DNA from: Burkholderia sp. Bp8992
GTDB lineage: Bacteria; Pseudomonadota; Gammaproteobacteria; Burkholderiales; Burkholderiaceae
Direction: 5' to 3'
Assembly (NCBI RefSeq): GCF_003853705.1
Contig: NZ_QTQI01000017.1
Location: forward strand, 62,001-126,000
DNA: 64,000 bases
Shown: piece after piece, positions 27,596 to 40,990 of the stretch
How positions within the stretch are numbered: the stretch's first letter is position 1
Layout of the letters: every line of letters starts with the position of its first letter
Program-made: the position numbers and the translations under genes
The notes under the pieces: generated by a model
Told to the model about the DNA's origin: nothing
Database searches by the model: none
The model's input: only the letters and a program-made list of their open reading frames with translations

Positions 27596-28066
27596 GTGAA
27601 TCTCAACGCAACTCTGTTTGCGCAAATGGTCGTGTTCCTGGTCCTCGCGTGGTTCACGATGAAATTCGTGTGGCCGCCGTTGATCAACGCCCTCGACGAA
27701 CGTTCGAAGAAGATCGCCGACGGCCTCGCCGCCGCGGAGAAGGGCAAGGCGGAACTCGACGCAGCGCACAAGCGCGTGGACCAGGAACTCGCGCAGGCCC
27801 GCAATGACGGCCAGCAGCGCATCGCCGACGCTGAAAAGCGTGCCCAGGCGGTCGCCGAGGAAATCAAGGCCAACGCCCAGGCTGAAGCCGCCCGCATCGT
27901 CGCTCAGGCGAAGGCGGAAGCAGAACAGCAAATCGTGAAGGCGCGCGAAGCGCTGCGTGGCGAAGTCGCCTCGCTGGCCGTGAAGGGCGCCGAGCAGATC
28001 CTGAAGCGCGAAGTCGATCAAACGGCCCACGCCCAACTGCTGAATCAACTGAAAGCCGAGCTCTGA
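27596..28066 (+). CDS. atpF: F1Fo ATP synthase subunit b
   Basis: A 156-residue peripheral-stalk subunit: one N-terminal membrane helix (about 5-25, [20 protein letters not shown]) and a long charged coiled coil rich in Ala/Glu/Lys, which dimerises and contacts delta. The start is GTG at 27596 with AAGGAA upstream. It ends 2 bp before atpH. Confidence 0.96.
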   Translation: MNLNATLFAQMVVFLVLAWFTMKFVWPPLINALDERSKKIADGLAAAEKGKAELDAAHKRVDQELAQARNDGQQRIADAEKRAQAVAEEIKANAQAEAARIVAQAKAEAEQQIVKAREALRGEVASLAVKGAEQILKREVDQTAHAQLLNQLKAEL

Positions 28067-28068
28067 TC

Positions 28069-28608
28069 ATGGCCGAACTTGCAACCATCGCCCGCCCTTA
28101 CGCAGAAGCGCTGTTCCGCGTGGCCGAGGGCGGTGACATCGCCGCCTGGTCCACGCTCGTGCAAGAGCTGGCCCAGGTTGCGCGTCTGCCGGAAGTACTG
28201 TCGGTCGCGTCGAGCCCGAAGGTGACGCGCACGCAAGTAGCCGAGTTGCTGCTTGCTGCGGTGAAGTCGCCGCTCGCGGCCGGCGCCGAAGCGAAGAACT
28301 TCGTGCAGATGCTGGTCGACAATCATCGCATCGCGCTGCTGCCGGAAATTGCCGAGCAGTTCGAGGCGCTCAAGAACGAACGTGAAGGCGCAGCCGACGC
28401 CGAGATCGTGAGCGCGTTCCCGCTGAACGGCTCGGATCTCGAAAGCCTCGTCTCGGGCCTCGAACGCAAGTTCAAGCGCAAGCTGAAACCGACGGTCGAA
28501 GTCGATTCGTCGCTGATCGGCGGCGTGCGCGTGACGGTCGGCGACGAAGTGCTCGACACCTCGGTTCGCGCGCGCCTCGCATCGATGCAGGCTGCCTTGA
28601 CCGCCTGA
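28069..28608 (+). CDS. atpH: F1Fo ATP synthase subunit delta
   Basis: A 179-residue peripheral-stalk subunit that links subunit b to the top of the alpha3beta3 head. The N-terminal helical domain starts with the typical [13 protein letters not shown]. The C-terminal domain includes the family signature region [21 protein letters not shown]. It is 2 bp after atpF, implying coupled translation. Confidence 0.96.
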   Translation: MAELATIARPYAEALFRVAEGGDIAAWSTLVQELAQVARLPEVLSVASSPKVTRTQVAELLLAAVKSPLAAGAEAKNFVQMLVDNHRIALLPEIAEQFEALKNEREGAADAEIVSAFPLNGSDLESLVSGLERKFKRKLKPTVEVDSSLIGGVRVTVGDEVLDTSVRARLASMQAALTA

Positions 28609-28652
28609 GCGCCACGCCGGCACGCAACAGAATTGACTATCAGGAGCGAATA

Positions 28653-30194
28653 ATGCAACTCAATCCCTCTGAGATCAGCGAGCTGATCAAGAGCCGGATC
28701 CAGGGCCTTGAAGCGAGCGCAGACGTTCGCAACCAGGGCACCGTGATCTCCGTGACCGACGGTATCGTGCGTATCCACGGCCTGTCGGACGTGATGCAGG
28801 GCGAAATGCTCGAGTTTCCGGGCAACACGTTCGGTCTCGCGCTGAACCTCGAGCGCGACTCGGTCGGCGCGGTGATTCTCGGCGAATACGAACACATCTC
28901 GGAAGGCGACATCGTCAAGACGACGGGCCGCATTCTCGAAGTCCCGGTTGGCCCGGAACTCGTCGGCCGCGTGGTCGATGCGCTCGGCAACCCGATCGAC
29001 GGCAAGGGCCCGGTCAACGCGAAGCTGACCGACGCGATCGAAAAGATCGCCCCGGGCGTGATCTGGCGTAAGTCGGTGTCGCAGCCGGTGCAGACGGGCA
29101 TCAAGTCGATCGACGCGATGGTGCCGATCGGCCGTGGCCAGCGTGAGCTGATCATCGGCGACCGTCAGTGCGGCAAGACCGCGGTGGCGCTCGACGCGAT
29201 CATCAACCAGAAGGGCAAGGACCTGATCTGTATCTACGTCGCGATCGGCCAGAAGGCTTCGTCGATCATGAACGTGGTTCGCAAGCTCGAAGAAACGGGC
29301 GCGATGGAATACACGATCGTCGTCGCTGCTTCGGCATCGGATTCGGCTGCGATGCAGTACCTCGCACCGTACGCCGGCTGCACGATGGGCGAATACTTCC
29401 GCGACCGTGGCCAAGACGCGCTGATCATCTATGACGACTTGACCAAGCAAGCCTGGGCATACCGTCAGATCTCGCTGCTGCTGCGCCGTCCGCCGGGCCG
29501 TGAAGCGTACCCGGGCGACGTGTTCTATCTGCACTCGCGTCTGCTGGAGCGTGCGGCTCGCGTGTCGGAAGAGTACGTCGAGAAGTTCACGAACGGTGAA
29601 GTGAAGGGCAAGAGCGGTTCGCTGACGGCACTGCCGGTCATCGAAACGCAGGCTGGCGACGTGACCGCGTTCGTTCCGACGAACGTGATCTCGATTACCG
29701 ACGGCCAGATCTTCCTGGAAACCGACCTGTTCAACGCAGGCATCCGCCCGGCAATCAACGCCGGCGTGTCGGTGTCGCGCGTTGGTGGCGCCGCTCAGAC
29801 GAAGGTCGTGAAGAAGCTGTCGGGCGGTATCCGTACCGACCTCGCGCAGTACCGTGAACTGGCTGCATTCGCGCAGTTCGCATCGGACCTCGACGAAGCG
29901 ACCCGCAAGCAGCTCGAGCGCGGCCGCCGCGTGACGGAACTGCTGAAGCAGCCGCAGTACCAGCCGCTGCAGGTCTGGGAACTGGCCGTGTCGCTGTACG
30001 CCGCGAACAACGGCTACCTCGACGACCTCGACGTCAAGCAAGTGCTGTCGTTCGAGAAGGGCCTGCGCGAAAACCTGAAGACCAGCCACGCTGACCTCAT
30101 CAAGCGCATCGAAGACACCAAGGATCTCTCGAAGGACGACGAAGGCGCACTGCGCTCGGCGATCGAATCCTTCAAGAAGTCCGGTGCCTATTGA
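28653..30194 (+). CDS. atpA: F1Fo ATP synthase subunit alpha
   Basis: A 513-residue F1 subunit with the non-catalytic nucleotide sites. P-loop GDRQCGKTA at 169-177; the beta-barrel N-domain (about 25-95) and helical C-domain are complete. The Arg-containing segment that reaches the catalytic site ([20 protein letters not shown], around 375-395) is present. Ribosome site AGGAG lies just before the ATG. Codon use is noticeably biased to the most favoured codons, including CGT, as in highly expressed genes. Confidence 0.98.
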   Translation: MQLNPSEISELIKSRIQGLEASADVRNQGTVISVTDGIVRIHGLSDVMQGEMLEFPGNTFGLALNLERDSVGAVILGEYEHISEGDIVKTTGRILEVPVGPELVGRVVDALGNPIDGKGPVNAKLTDAIEKIAPGVIWRKSVSQPVQTGIKSIDAMVPIGRGQRELIIGDRQCGKTAVALDAIINQKGKDLICIYVAIGQKASSIMNVVRKLEETGAMEYTIVVAASASDSAAMQYLAPYAGCTMGEYFRDRGQDALIIYDDLTKQAWAYRQISLLLRRPPGREAYPGDVFYLHSRLLERAARVSEEYVEKFTNGEVKGKSGSLTALPVIETQAGDVTAFVPTNVISITDGQIFLETDLFNAGIRPAINAGVSVSRVGGAAQTKVVKKLSGGIRTDLAQYRELAAFAQFASDLDEATRKQLERGRRVTELLKQPQYQPLQVWELAVSLYAANNGYLDDLDVKQVLSFEKGLRENLKTSHADLIKRIEDTKDLSKDDEGALRSAIESFKKSGAY

Positions 30195-30262
30195 TCCGCG
30201 AGTGACACACTGAGGCCGCGCGGGTGCCGAGCACCCGCGCCGCTTCGGTCAAGGAGCAAGCT

Positions 30263-31138
30263 ATGGCTGGAATGAAGGAAATTCGCGGCAAGATCAAGAG
30301 CGTGCAGAACACGCGCAAGATCACGAAGGCGATGGAGATGGTGGCTGCATCGAAGATGCGTCGCGCGCAGGAACGCATGCGCGCCGCTCGTCCGTATGCA
30401 GACAAGGTCCGTGCCATCGCCGCGCACATGAGCCGCGCGAACCCCGAGTACCGCCACCCGTTCATGGTGGCGAACGACGGCGCGAACACGGCTGGTGTCA
30501 TTCTCGTCACGACGGACAAGGGTCTGTGCGGCGGTTTGAACACCAACGTGCTGCGTGCGACGGTTCAGAAGTTCAAGGAGCTGGAAGAGAAGGGCCAGAA
30601 GGTCGAAGCCACCGCGATCGGTAGCAAGGGCCTCGGGTTCCTGAACCGCTTCGGCGCGAAGGTGATGTCGCAGGTCGTGCACCTCGGCGACACCCCGCAT
30701 CTGGACAAGCTGATCGGCGCCGTGAAGACGCAGCTCGATCTGTACTCGGAAGGCAAGCTGTCGGCGGTTTATATCGCTTACACGCGCTTCGTCAACACGA
30801 TGAAGCAGGAAGCCGTGATCGAGCAGCTGCTGCCGCTGTCGTCGGAACACTTCGAAGCCGATGACGGTACGCCGGCCACGTCGTGGGACTACATCTACGA
30901 GCCGGACGCGCAGGCAGTCGTCGACGAACTGCTCGTGCGTTACGTCGAGGCGCTGGTGTACCAGGCCGTCGCGGAAAACATGGCGTCCGAGCAATCGGCG
31001 CGCATGGTCGCGATGAAGGCCGCGTCCGACAACGCGAAGACGGTGATCAGCGAACTGCAGCTCGTGTACAACAAGAGCCGTCAGGCCGCGATCACGAAAG
31101 AACTGTCGGAGATCGTCGGCGGCGCAGCCGCTGTTTAA
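30263..31138 (+). CDS. atpG: F1Fo ATP synthase subunit gamma
   Basis: A 291-residue central rotor shaft. The N-terminal coiled-coil helix ([33 protein letters not shown]) and the C-terminal helix ([40 protein letters not shown]) are intact, with the Rossmann-like middle domain between. ATG 30263 follows AAGGAGCAAGCT; an in-frame ATG at 30224 lacks a site. Confidence 0.98.
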   Translation: MAGMKEIRGKIKSVQNTRKITKAMEMVAASKMRRAQERMRAARPYADKVRAIAAHMSRANPEYRHPFMVANDGANTAGVILVTTDKGLCGGLNTNVLRATVQKFKELEEKGQKVEATAIGSKGLGFLNRFGAKVMSQVVHLGDTPHLDKLIGAVKTQLDLYSEGKLSAVYIAYTRFVNTMKQEAVIEQLLPLSSEHFEADDGTPATSWDYIYEPDAQAVVDELLVRYVEALVYQAVAENMASEQSARMVAMKAASDNAKTVISELQLVYNKSRQAAITKELSEIVGGAAAV

Positions 31139-32599
<1,461 letters not shown>

Positions 32600-32717
32600 A
32601 GGCTTGAGTGAGTCGCAAGCCGGCGTGTGCCGGCCGGAGCAATGAGTCAGCGATGACTTATCCGGCCGCCCGCGCCGGCCGCAATACGCTCAACCTGTGG
32701 ATGAGATCGGAGTCGAT

Positions 32718-33143
32718 ATGGCAACCATCAAAGTAGACGTCGTCAGCGCGGAAGAGCAGATCTTCTCGGGCGAGGCGAAATTCGTCGCGCTGCCGGGCGA
32801 AACGGGTGAGCTGGGTATTCTGCCGGGCCACACGCCGCTGATCACGCGGATTCGTCCGGGTGCGGTGCGCATCGAAGTCGAGGGCGGCAACGACGAATTC
32901 GTGTTCGTCGCGGGCGGCATTCTCGAAGTGCAGCCGGGCGCCGTGACGGTGCTCGCCGATACCGCGATCCGCGGCAAGGACCTCGACGCGGCGAAAGCCG
33001 AGGAAGCACGCAAGCGTGCCGAGGAAACGCTGCAGAACGCGAAGTCGGATCTCGACCTCGCAAAGGCGCAATCCGAGCTCGCGACCGCGATGGCGCAGCT
33101 CGAAGCGATCCAGCGTCTGGCGAAGATCCGCAGCCGGCACTGA
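32718..33143 (+). CDS. atpC: F1Fo ATP synthase subunit epsilon
   Basis: A 141-residue rotor subunit: N-terminal beta-sandwich ([34 protein letters not shown]) and a C-terminal two-helix inhibitory domain. The start at ATG 32718 is set by GGAG at 32709-32712; ATG 32697 lies upstream of that site. A DnaA-box-like word TGTGGATGA (32696-32704) happens to overlap the leader. Last gene of the operon. Confidence 0.96.
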   Translation: MATIKVDVVSAEEQIFSGEAKFVALPGETGELGILPGHTPLITRIRPGAVRIEVEGGNDEFVFVAGGILEVQPGAVTVLADTAIRGKDLDAAKAEEARKRAEETLQNAKSDLDLAKAQSELATAMAQLEAIQRLAKIRSRH

Positions 33144-33167
33144 GCCGCGCCGCGTATCCCGCGAAAG

Positions 33168-33194
33168 AAAGCAGCCTTCGGGCTGCTTTTTTTT
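33168..33194 (+). terminator. Terminator of the atp operon
   Basis: AAGCAGCC, loop TTCG, GGCTGCTT (33169-33188) then T-rich to 33194: a tetraloop intrinsic terminator 26 nt after atpC. Confidence 0.95.
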
Positions 33195-33398
33195 CGTCTG
33201 CGTTTTACGGGTCGGATCATTCCGTCCGGTCGTGCTATTTCACCCGTCCGCCGCGATTCGATGTCAGAGTGTCGTCAGCGGAGCGCGGCATCATCCGCGA
33301 TGAGGCCGCCCGTTGCGATCATTGCGGCGGAGGCGCGCGCAGCAGGCGTGCACAGCCGGCGCGCGCGGGCCGATCAGACAAAACGGACGGAGACATCG

Positions 33399-35126
33399 AT
33401 GGCAGCAGACCTTGGCAAGGAGGCGCTGATCGCGCCCGAGAACGGCTTGTCGTACGTGCGCGGCGCGACCGACGTGCCGCTGTCCGAAGCGACGATCGGC
33501 CGGTTCCTGCTCGACACGGCGGGCCGCTTTCCCGATCGTCCGGCCGTCGTGTTCCGCGAGCAGCAGGTGCGCTGGACCTGGCGCGAGTTCGCGAACGAGG
33601 TCGACGTGCTCGCGGCCGGCCTGGCCGCGCTCGGCATCGTGAAGGGCGACCGCGTCGGTATCTGGTCGCCGAACCGCAGCGAATGGCTGCTCACGCAGTT
33701 CGCGACCGCGCGGATCGGCGCGGTGCTCGTCAACCTGAATCCGGCCTACCGGCTCGCGGAGCTCGAATACGCGCTGAACAAGGTCGGCTGCAAGGCCGTG
33801 ATCTCGGCCGAGCGCTTCAAGTCGTCGGCCTATGTCGAGATGCTGCAGACCATCGCGCCGGAGCTCGCGACCGCGACGCCGGGCGACCTGCATGCGGCAC
33901 GCGTGCCGAGCCTGCGCACGGTCGTGTCGATGGGCGACGTCGCGCCGGCCGGCATGTTCCGCTTCGCGGACGTGATGACGCGCGGCCGCCAGGCGGTCGA
34001 TCCCGCGTTGCTCGATGCGATCGGCGCGTCGCTCACGGCCAACGACCCGATCAATATCCAGTTCACGAGCGGCACGACGGGCAGCCCGAAGGGCGCGACG
34101 CTCACGCATCGCAACGTCGTCAACAACGGGCGCTCGATCGCGACCGCGATGCGCTTCACCGAGCAGGACACGCTGTGCATTCCCGTGCCGCTGTACCACT
34201 GCTTCGGGATGGTGCTGGCCGTGCTCGCATGCGTGTCGAAGGGCGCGGCGATGGTGTTCCCGGGCGAGGCGTTCGACCCGGTCGCGACGCTCGCGGCCGT
34301 GGCCGGCGAGCGCTGCACCGCGCTGCACGGCGTGCCGACGATGTTCATCGCGGAGCTCGATCATCCGGCGTTCCCGACGTTCGACCTGTCGACGCTGCGC
34401 ACTGGGATCATGGCCGGCTCGCCGTGCCCGATCGAGACGATGAAGCGCGTCGTGTCGCAGATGCACCTGTCGGAGATCACGATCGCATACGGGATGACCG
34501 AGACGAGCCCCGTGTCGTTCCAGAGTTCGACCGACGATCCGCTCGAGAAGCGCACGACGACGGTCGGCCGCATCCAGCCGCACCTGGAAGTGAAGATCGT
34601 CGATGCGAGCGGCGACATCGTGCCGGTCGGCGCAACGGGCGAGCTGTGCACGAAGGGCTATTCGGTGATGCTCGGCTACTGGGCCGACGACGCGAAGACG
34701 CGCGAGGTGCTGGTCGACGGGTGGATGCACACGGGCGACCTCGCGACGCTCGACGCGGACGGTTACTGCAACATCGTCGGCCGCCTGAAGGACATGGTGA
34801 TCCGCGGCGGTGAGAACGTCTATCCGCGCGAGATCGAGGAGTTCCTGTTTCGGCATCCGAAGATCCAGAGCGCGCAGGTCTTCGGCGTGCCCGATGCGAA
34901 ATACGGCGAGGAGCTGTGTGCGTGGATCGTGCTGCGCGCGGACGAGCAGATGACCGAGGACGACGTGCGTGCGTTCTGCACCGGGCAGATCGCGCATTAC
35001 AAGATTCCGCGCTACATCCGCTTCGTCGACGAGCTGCCGATGACGGTGACGGGCAAGGTGCAGAAGTTCGTGATGCGCGACCGGATGATCGAGGAACTGA
35101 AACTCGACGTGCAGAAGACCGCTTGA
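33399..35126 (+). CDS. Acyl-CoA synthetase (AMP-forming ligase)
   Basis: A 575-residue ANL-superfamily enzyme that activates a carboxylic acid, probably medium/long-chain fatty acid, to its CoA thioester via an acyl-AMP. P-loop-like motif [29 protein letters not shown], the hinge [20 protein letters not shown] and the C-terminal catalytic Lys in [10 protein letters not shown] are all present. I chose the ATG at 33399, which follows CGGAGACATCG; the longer frame from 33261 gives a low-complexity leader. No partner genes adjoin it. Substrate is not assignable; the YngI/AcsF-like length and motifs suggest fatty acids. Confidence 0.92.
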   Translation: MAADLGKEALIAPENGLSYVRGATDVPLSEATIGRFLLDTAGRFPDRPAVVFREQQVRWTWREFANEVDVLAAGLAALGIVKGDRVGIWSPNRSEWLLTQFATARIGAVLVNLNPAYRLAELEYALNKVGCKAVISAERFKSSAYVEMLQTIAPELATATPGDLHAARVPSLRTVVSMGDVAPAGMFRFADVMTRGRQAVDPALLDAIGASLTANDPINIQFTSGTTGSPKGATLTHRNVVNNGRSIATAMRFTEQDTLCIPVPLYHCFGMVLAVLACVSKGAAMVFPGEAFDPVATLAAVAGERCTALHGVPTMFIAELDHPAFPTFDLSTLRTGIMAGSPCPIETMKRVVSQMHLSEITIAYGMTETSPVSFQSSTDDPLEKRTTTVGRIQPHLEVKIVDASGDIVPVGATGELCTKGYSVMLGYWADDAKTREVLVDGWMHTGDLATLDADGYCNIVGRLKDMVIRGGENVYPREIEEFLFRHPKIQSAQVFGVPDAKYGEELCAWIVLRADEQMTEDDVRAFCTGQIAHYKIPRYIRFVDELPMTVTGKVQKFVMRDRMIEELKLDVQKTA

Positions 35127-35200
35127 CGCGGTGCGGCGGCGGGAAAAAACGTGGCGGCCTGCGGGCTGCCCCATGCAGGTCGCTACGCTTTCTATGGACG

Positions 35201-35226
35201 AAAAAAAGCGGGCTTATTAGCCCGCT
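35201..35226 (-). terminator. Minus-strand terminator
   Basis: AGCGGGCT (35207-35214), loop TATT, AGCCCGCT (35219-35226). Read on the minus strand the stem is followed by seven U residues (A7 at 35201-35207 on plus). On the plus strand the following bases are AAAAACC, so it does not terminate the ligase gene. No confident minus-strand gene lies upstream of it. Confidence 0.7.
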
Positions 35227-35266
35227 AAAAACCACACGCTACGGGGTTAGCGCGAGGAGACCAAAG

Positions 35267-35431
35267 ATGAAACCGAATCCGGCGGGGGGCCGGAAACGAC
35301 TCCAACAGGGATGCCCCTCGGAAGGGCTTCGGTACGTGACCGACTGGCTCGCAGCGCTTCGCGTCCGCTCACACTTGGCACACGAGACCGCATCCGTGTT
35401 GAAACCGTTGAGGCCATTGTGGGCGAATTAA
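35267..35431 (+). CDS. Candidate 54-residue small protein
   Basis: ATG 35267 is preceded by GAGGAGACCAAAG, a near-ideal ribosome site (GAGGAG, about 7 nt spacing), and the frame ends at TAA 35431, shortly before a plus-strand terminator. The protein begins MKPNPAGGRKRLQQG and is basic, without membrane segment; its second half (YVTDWLAALRVRSHLAHETA) could form an amphipathic helix. I recognise no family. The reverse strand is also partly open here, so it could instead be a structured RNA. Confidence 0.35.
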   Translation: MKPNPAGGRKRLQQGCPSEGLRYVTDWLAALRVRSHLAHETASVLKPLRPLWAN

Positions 35432-35469
35432 TGACCCGTCGCGGTAACAAAGTGTTTCAGGTTGTAACG

Positions 35470-35499
35470 CCCGCCAGATAAGGCTTGGCGGGATTTTTT
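35470..35499 (+). terminator. Plus-strand terminator
   Basis: CCCGCCA (35470-35476) pairs with TGGCGGG (35486-35492), loop 9 nt, followed by A and a T6 run (35494-35499). It fits the end of a short plus-strand transcript covering the candidate small ORF. Confidence 0.8.
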
Positions 35500-35863
35500 G
35501 CTGTTTTCGGGGTCCTGAAAAAGGTCATTTTTACCCATATTTTCCGCAGCGTTTTCAGCGCATGCGCGCGATGCGTTTTTCATGCGTATCGGGCGCGATG
35601 AATTGCCGATTTTCACGCGAGAAAGTGCGTGGCATGACCGATACCGCCTATGACGATTCATTCGTCAGAAAGATTTTGAAACGTGATTGGAATGCGCGGA
35701 AGTCGGCCGAACGGCCGATTCAAATGGTTTTGCCGCGATCGCGGAGCGCTTCGGCACGACGGCGATGTGTAACGGCGGCAGGTTTGCCGCCGCCATGCCG
35801 CGCATTCGGGAGGCAGCGGCCGCGGGGTCGAGGCCCGTTATCGGCCGCCGCGCGCGGGCGCGC

Positions 35864-36664
35864 TCACTTCAGCCATTTGTCCGAAATCGCCTGGTATTCG
35901 CCGGTCGATAGCGCGAGATGCAGCCACTGGTCGACGTACTGCTGGAACGCGACATCGCCGCGCGGCACCATGTACGCCTTCTCGCCGAACTGGAACGGCT
36001 TGTCCGGATGCACCGAGCACAGCCCCGGATTCAGCTTTTGCTGCAGCTGCGTCTCGGACGCGTCCGTCACCATCACGTCGGCCTTGCCCGCGAGGATCTG
36101 CTTGAAGATCGTCACGTTGTCCGGATAGACGGTCAGGTTCGCATGGGTGAAGAACTGCTTCGCGAAACGCTCGTTGGTGCCGCCCGGGTTCACGATCACG
36201 CGCGTCTCGGGCCGGTCGATCTGCGCGACGGTCTGGTATTTGTCGGCGTCCGCGCAGCGCACGATCGGCGTCTTGCCGTCGACCACGTACGGCTGCGTGA
36301 AGAACACGCGCTTCTGGCGCTCGAGCGTCGTCGACACGCCACCCACCGCGATGTCGCATTTCGCGACGAAATCGGCGGTCAGGTTCGGCCAGCTCGTCTT
36401 CACGAAGTCGGTTTTCACGCCGAGCGATTTCGCGAGCGATTCGGCCATGTCGATGTCGATGCCCTCGAAACGGCCGTCCGCGCGGTAGTACGAATACGGC
36501 TTGTAGTCGCCCGTCGTGCACACGCGCAGCGTGCCGCGCGCGAGCACGTCGTCGAGCCGCGAACCGGCGCCCGGTGCAGCGGCGGCGGTGCCCGTGGCGG
36601 TCTGCGCGTGCGCGGCGGCGCAGCAGAGCAGCGCGGCCGCGGCGAGCGTGGCGAATGTCTTCAT
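35864..36664 (-). CDS. pheC: Probable periplasmic cyclohexadienyl (arogenate/prephenate) dehydratase
   Basis: A 266-residue secreted protein: signal peptide of about 20 residues (ends AAAHA) then a class-3 solute-binding fold. It would normally be called an amino acid binding protein, but segment after segment matches Pseudomonas PheC as I recall it: TTGDYKPYSYY, KTSWPNLTADF, TTLERQKRVFFTQPYV, DGKTPIV, VNPGGTNERFAKQF, PDNVTIFKQI, GKADVMVTDASETQLQ, PGLCSVHPDKPF and YVDQWLHLA. The Glu in TDASETQLQ aligns with the catalytic Glu region of that enzyme. PheC converts prephenate to phenylpyruvate and arogenate to phenylalanine. No ABC permease or ATPase lies nearby, consistent with an enzyme. ATG 36664 has GGAGGGAGACCG upstream. 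Confidence 0.8.
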   Translation of the reverse strand: MKTFATLAAAALLCCAAAHAQTATGTAAAAPGAGSRLDDVLARGTLRVCTTGDYKPYSYYRADGRFEGIDIDMAESLAKSLGVKTDFVKTSWPNLTADFVAKCDIAVGGVSTTLERQKRVFFTQPYVVDGKTPIVRCADADKYQTVAQIDRPETRVIVNPGGTNERFAKQFFTHANLTVYPDNVTIFKQILAGKADVMVTDASETQLQQKLNPGLCSVHPDKPFQFGEKAYMVPRGDVAFQQYVDQWLHLALSTGEYQAISDKWLK

Positions 36665-36814
36665 CGGTCTCCCTCCTTCGTTTCGTGCGATATGAGCGTC
36701 CGATCATAACGGAGCCATCGCGCGCGTCATATGGCCGCCATCGCGTCGGCATGCGCAGCCGGAGGGCGGCTGTCCGGTAAAATGCCGCTTTGCCTTCGCA
36801 TCGTCGCTCCTACC

Positions 36815-37909
<1,095 letters not shown>

Positions 37910-37920
37910 ACGCAAGTGCC

Positions 37921-37957
37921 GTCATGCTGCGCTGCGGCATGACGATGTTTCGTTTTT
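37921..37957 (+). terminator. Terminator of hemE
   Basis: GTCATGCTGC (37921-37930), loop GCT, GCGGCATGAC (37934-37943; one T-G wobble), then GATGTTTCGTTTTTG. Stem of ten pairs and a broken T-tract 12 nt after the hemE stop. Confidence 0.8.
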
Positions 37958-38017
37958 GAAACTAAACAGGGCGCAACCCCGCACCCGTTGCCGATTCGGT
38001 GCTTGTCAAGACTTGAC

Positions 38018-38026
38018 TTATACACA
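38018..38026 (+). promoter_or_regulatory. DnaA box (TTATACACA)
   Basis: Identical to the R2-type box of E. coli oriC, one base from the consensus TTATCCACA. Followed immediately by the weaker TTTTCCACG. Confidence 0.6.
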
Positions 38027-38207
38027 TTTTCCACGTTGCAGCGCGGTAGAGCCCTGTATCGGTCAATTTGTCTCGCTATGGTTCGGTAATTTGAATAGCA
38101 GCCTTATGGAATAAGGCTTCGCGGGGCGACGCAATGCGCGGCGAAAAACAGCGGAAAGCACGGCCCCGCGCGCGTTGCGGCCATTGAGCGGCGAGTTCTC
38201 AACAAAG

Positions 38208-38216
38208 TTATCCACA
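38208..38216 (+). promoter_or_regulatory. DnaA box (perfect TTATCCACA)
   Basis: Exact consensus nonamer, 145 bp upstream of priA and 182 bp from the preceding box. A third exact box, inverted, is inside priA (38945-38953). Confidence 0.65.
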
Positions 38217-38360
38217 GGCTGGCCAGGGTATACGGCGATTCCTAATGCGAATCCAAAACTTAGCGCCGAATCTGAAGTTTTACTTTAAGTCTGCTGCCGC
38301 GATGCGGACGCGGATGCAAGCCGCCTGCACTTCGCGCATCGCTGCCGCCGGAGCGCCGCA

Positions 38361-40622
<2,262 letters not shown>

Positions 40623-40734
40623 GCGGCGTGCTGCCGTAGCCAGTCAGCCTGCAAGCAGTCCGGCCCGTCGGGCGCCGCTCGACTGTCTCTTGTCGCGCCC
40701 CCGGCCGGGCGCCGCATCCCGTCATCCCACCCAG

Positions 40735-40777
40735 TGCAACCCGTTTTCGGCCGCTTCCGCGCGCGCAGAAGGTTGCA
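40735..40777. promoter_or_regulatory. Distal PutA operator words
   Basis: TGCAAC (40735-40740, minus orientation of GTTGCA) and GTTGCA (40772-40777), both within GTGCAACC/GGTTGCAC contexts. They match the GTTGCA core known for E. coli PutA and lie 65-110 bp upstream of the promoter-proximal sites. Confidence 0.6.
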
Positions 40778-40839
40778 CGCGCGTGTCGAATCGCCCCGAT
40801 CAGGGAAAACACCGATCCTCCGACCACGGGCAACCCCTA

Positions 40840-40911
40840 GGTTGCAACCGCATAAGTGACTGATTATATTGGCTAACTTATGGGTGCAACCTACCTCGCA
40901 ATTTGGTTGCA
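40840..40911. promoter_or_regulatory. Proximal PutA operators
   Basis: The palindrome GGTTGCAACC (40840-40849), GGTGCAACC (40883-40891) and GGTTGCACC (40905-40913, core 40906-40911) are regularly spaced around and after the promoter. The first overlaps the -35. This is the arrangement expected for autorepression by the ribbon-helix-helix domain of PutA when proline is absent. Confidence 0.75.
40842..40870 (+). promoter_or_regulatory. putA promoter
   Basis: TTGCAA (40842-40847) and TATATT (40865-40870) with 17-bp spacing. The -35 is part of the GGTTGCAACC operator. The predicted start near 40877 leaves a leader of about 114 nt. Confidence 0.7.
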
Positions 40912-40990
40912 CCTTTTTATTGCGTGCCGTAGGATTTCGCGCATCCTCTCACACCACATTGCCGGGCTCGCACCGGCGCACGAACCCACC

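Larger units (their letters stand above)
35127..35863 (+). other. Intergenic region with opposed terminators
   Basis: 737 bp. The left part holds a minus-facing terminator hairpin (35201-35226), a candidate small ORF (35267-35431) and a plus-facing terminator (35470-35499). The right part (35500-35860) is unusually AT-rich up to about 35700 and then GC-rich next to pheC; no ORF there is convincing. Confidence 0.5.
37910..38360 (+). other. hemE-priA intergenic region with DnaA boxes
   Basis: 451 bp, lower in GC than its neighbours. In order: hemE terminator (37921-37957), DnaA-box variant TTATACACA (38018-38026), AT-rich tract (38050-38100), hairpin AGCCTTA/TAAGGCT (38100-38106/38112-38118), perfect DnaA box TTATCCACA (38208-38216), and a second AT-rich tract (38230-38290) before priA. 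No ORF is supported. Confidence 0.6.
40623..40990 (+). other. putA regulatory region
   Basis: 368 bp with five separate GTTGCA operator words, two in each orientation and one palindromic, and the putA promoter (individual entries). The left 100 bp show nothing specific; I see no terminator for priA. Confidence 0.7.

Noticed and set aside
35634-36128. Plus-strand frame beginning MTDTAYDDSFVRKILKRDW
   Set aside because: The first 30 residues look plausible but the frame then runs antisense through pheC with shadow-type composition; no ribosome site of note.
37910-38360. Outright call of oriC between hemE and priA
   Set aside because: Only two good boxes in the gap, and burkholderial origins are usually placed near dnaA, which is not in this window. 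Kept as a finding only.
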